Below are positions 5,174 to 5,706 of a stretch of DNA of 5,706 bases, in pieces; the stretch's first letter is position 1; each line of letters begins with the position of its first letter. Source of the DNA: an uncultured Oscillospiraceae bacterium (GTDB lineage: Bacteria > Bacillota > Clostridia > Oscillospirales > Oscillospiraceae); the NCBI GenBank assembly GCA_910584805.1, contig CAJUCB010000023.1, forward strand, positions 1 to 5,706, given 5' to 3'. The notes beneath the pieces were generated by a model that saw nothing but the letters and a program-made list of their open reading frames with translations, ran no database searches and was not told the origin of the DNA. A program made the translations under genes and the position numbers.

Positions 5174-5202
5174 GGTCTTGTTTCGTTGATTTCCATCGTG
5201 AC

Positions 5203-5244
5203 CGGCCCTGAGGGTGGAGCGCCTCCGCCCTGGGGCCGCTTTTT
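5203..5244 (+). terminator. Intrinsic terminator after the recombinase gene
   Basis: CGGCCC (5203-5208) pairs with GGGCCG (5233-5238), enclosing a second stem GGGTGGAG/CTCCGCCC with one G-U pair and a CGC loop. A TTTTT run follows at 5240-5244. This is the most typical intrinsic terminator in the window. Its T-run overlaps the stop codon of the convergent gene on the other strand. Confidence 0.88.
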
Positions 5245-5706
5245 ATGTAGAAAGTGTGGTGAGCCTGTCTTTTGGGTAGGATTTGCTCATATCTAACAAA
5301 GCTGTATGCCCTGTTTGGGAAGCGTAGTCCTTTATTGCGTTTGAACAAGTGCTTGTGGATAGGTCACAAATACAAAAATCAGAACGGCTTATCATGTCCG
5401 CAAGCTCACCTAAGTGGTTGGGGCAGCTCAATGGGTCAACATATGCCACGGCATCACAGGGTGGACAGCAGCTATCGCTGATATCCTCGTCCTCTGTAAC
5501 GGTCACAGCCGTTATGCGGGCCTGGTAAATTCGGCCTGTTTTTTTGGTCAGCACATACATGAAAGTAGAGGGAACGCATGTGCGTTCTACATGGAAGTTT
5601 TTGATGTCATATGCTCTGATCAAAAAATCAAGGATGTGCTCAAAGACATTGAGCGACTGATAGGTACCCTCACCCATAGAAAAAATGCTACAAGAAAACG
5701 TCTGTG
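5243..5706 (-). CDS. Cysteine-rich protein of unknown function, open at right edge
   Basis: I do not recognise this protein. The frame is open from the right edge to a TAA at 5243-5245. The first ATG in the window is at 5675-5677 (144 residues), but only U-rich sequence precedes it and the frame stays open upstream (residues QTFSCSIFS), so the real start is probably outside the window. Numbered from that Met, the N-terminal part is mixed alpha/beta, with VERTCVPSTFMYVLTKKTGR at 30-49. Cysteines lie at 34, 70, 71, 74, 85, 102, 104 and 111. CPPC (71-74) and CPNH (85-88) could form a CxxC-x10-CxxH zinc site. No signal peptide or membrane span is visible. Its base composition is visibly less GC-rich than the ribosomal and CoA-transferase genes. 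It converges on the recombinase gene and shares its terminator region. Confidence 0.65.
   Translation of the reverse strand, partial: QTFSCSIFSMGEGTYQSLNVFEHILDFLIRAYDIKNFHVERTCVPSTFMYVLTKKTGRIYQARITAVTVTEDEDISDSCCPPCDAVAYVDPLSCPNHLGELADMISRSDFCICDLSTSTCSNAIKDYASQTGHTALLDMSKSYPKDRLTTLST

Noticed and set aside
1..5706. CRISPR array, tRNA or rRNA genes
   Set aside because: No spaced direct repeats, no tRNA cloverleaf or TTCGANNC-type arm, and no rRNA sequence were recognised.

Overview
The window looks like a piece of a GC-rich Clostridia chromosome, most likely a gut Oscillospiraceae-type Firmicute. This is inferred from strong AGGAGG-type ribosome binding sites, sigma-A-like promoters, the gene order rpmG-secE-nusG-rplK-rplA, a zinc-ribbon form of L33, and a CoA-transferase of the kind found in butyrate producers. 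No search could be run, so the genus is not fixed.

Left part (about 1-2095, minus strand): a conserved ribosomal-protein and translocation operon. A promoter at 2066-2095 drives a leader of roughly 236 nt with several small stem-loops. It is followed by rpmG (L33), secE, nusG, rplK (L11) and the start of rplA (L1), which runs off the left edge. rpmG is only 54 codons long. Three RNA hairpins lie between nusG and rplK. The one nearest rplK has the shape and conserved letters expected of the L1 autoregulatory site.

Middle part (about 2257-3741, plus strand): a divergently transcribed, single-gene unit for a 4-hydroxybutyrate/butyryl-CoA:acetate-type CoA-transferase. It has its own promoter, a near-perfect 23-bp palindrome just upstream of the -35 box, and a strong 13-bp terminator stem.

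Right part (about 3754-5706): small accessory genes. A Phd/YefM-type antitoxin with its own promoter overlaps a ParE/RelE-type toxin reading frame. That toxin frame has no ATG, GTG or TTG where the family's start should be; an ACG sits there, and the implied change would be silent in the overlapping antitoxin. A 16-bp hairpin ends this module. Next come a 201-residue small serine recombinase preceded by a nested inverted repeat and followed by a terminator, and a convergent cysteine-rich protein of unknown function that is open at the right edge. The right part is the likely mobile or variable portion. The lower-GC stretches (the start of the toxin and the last 460 bases) fit acquisition by transfer, but no element boundary or target-site duplication is visible.
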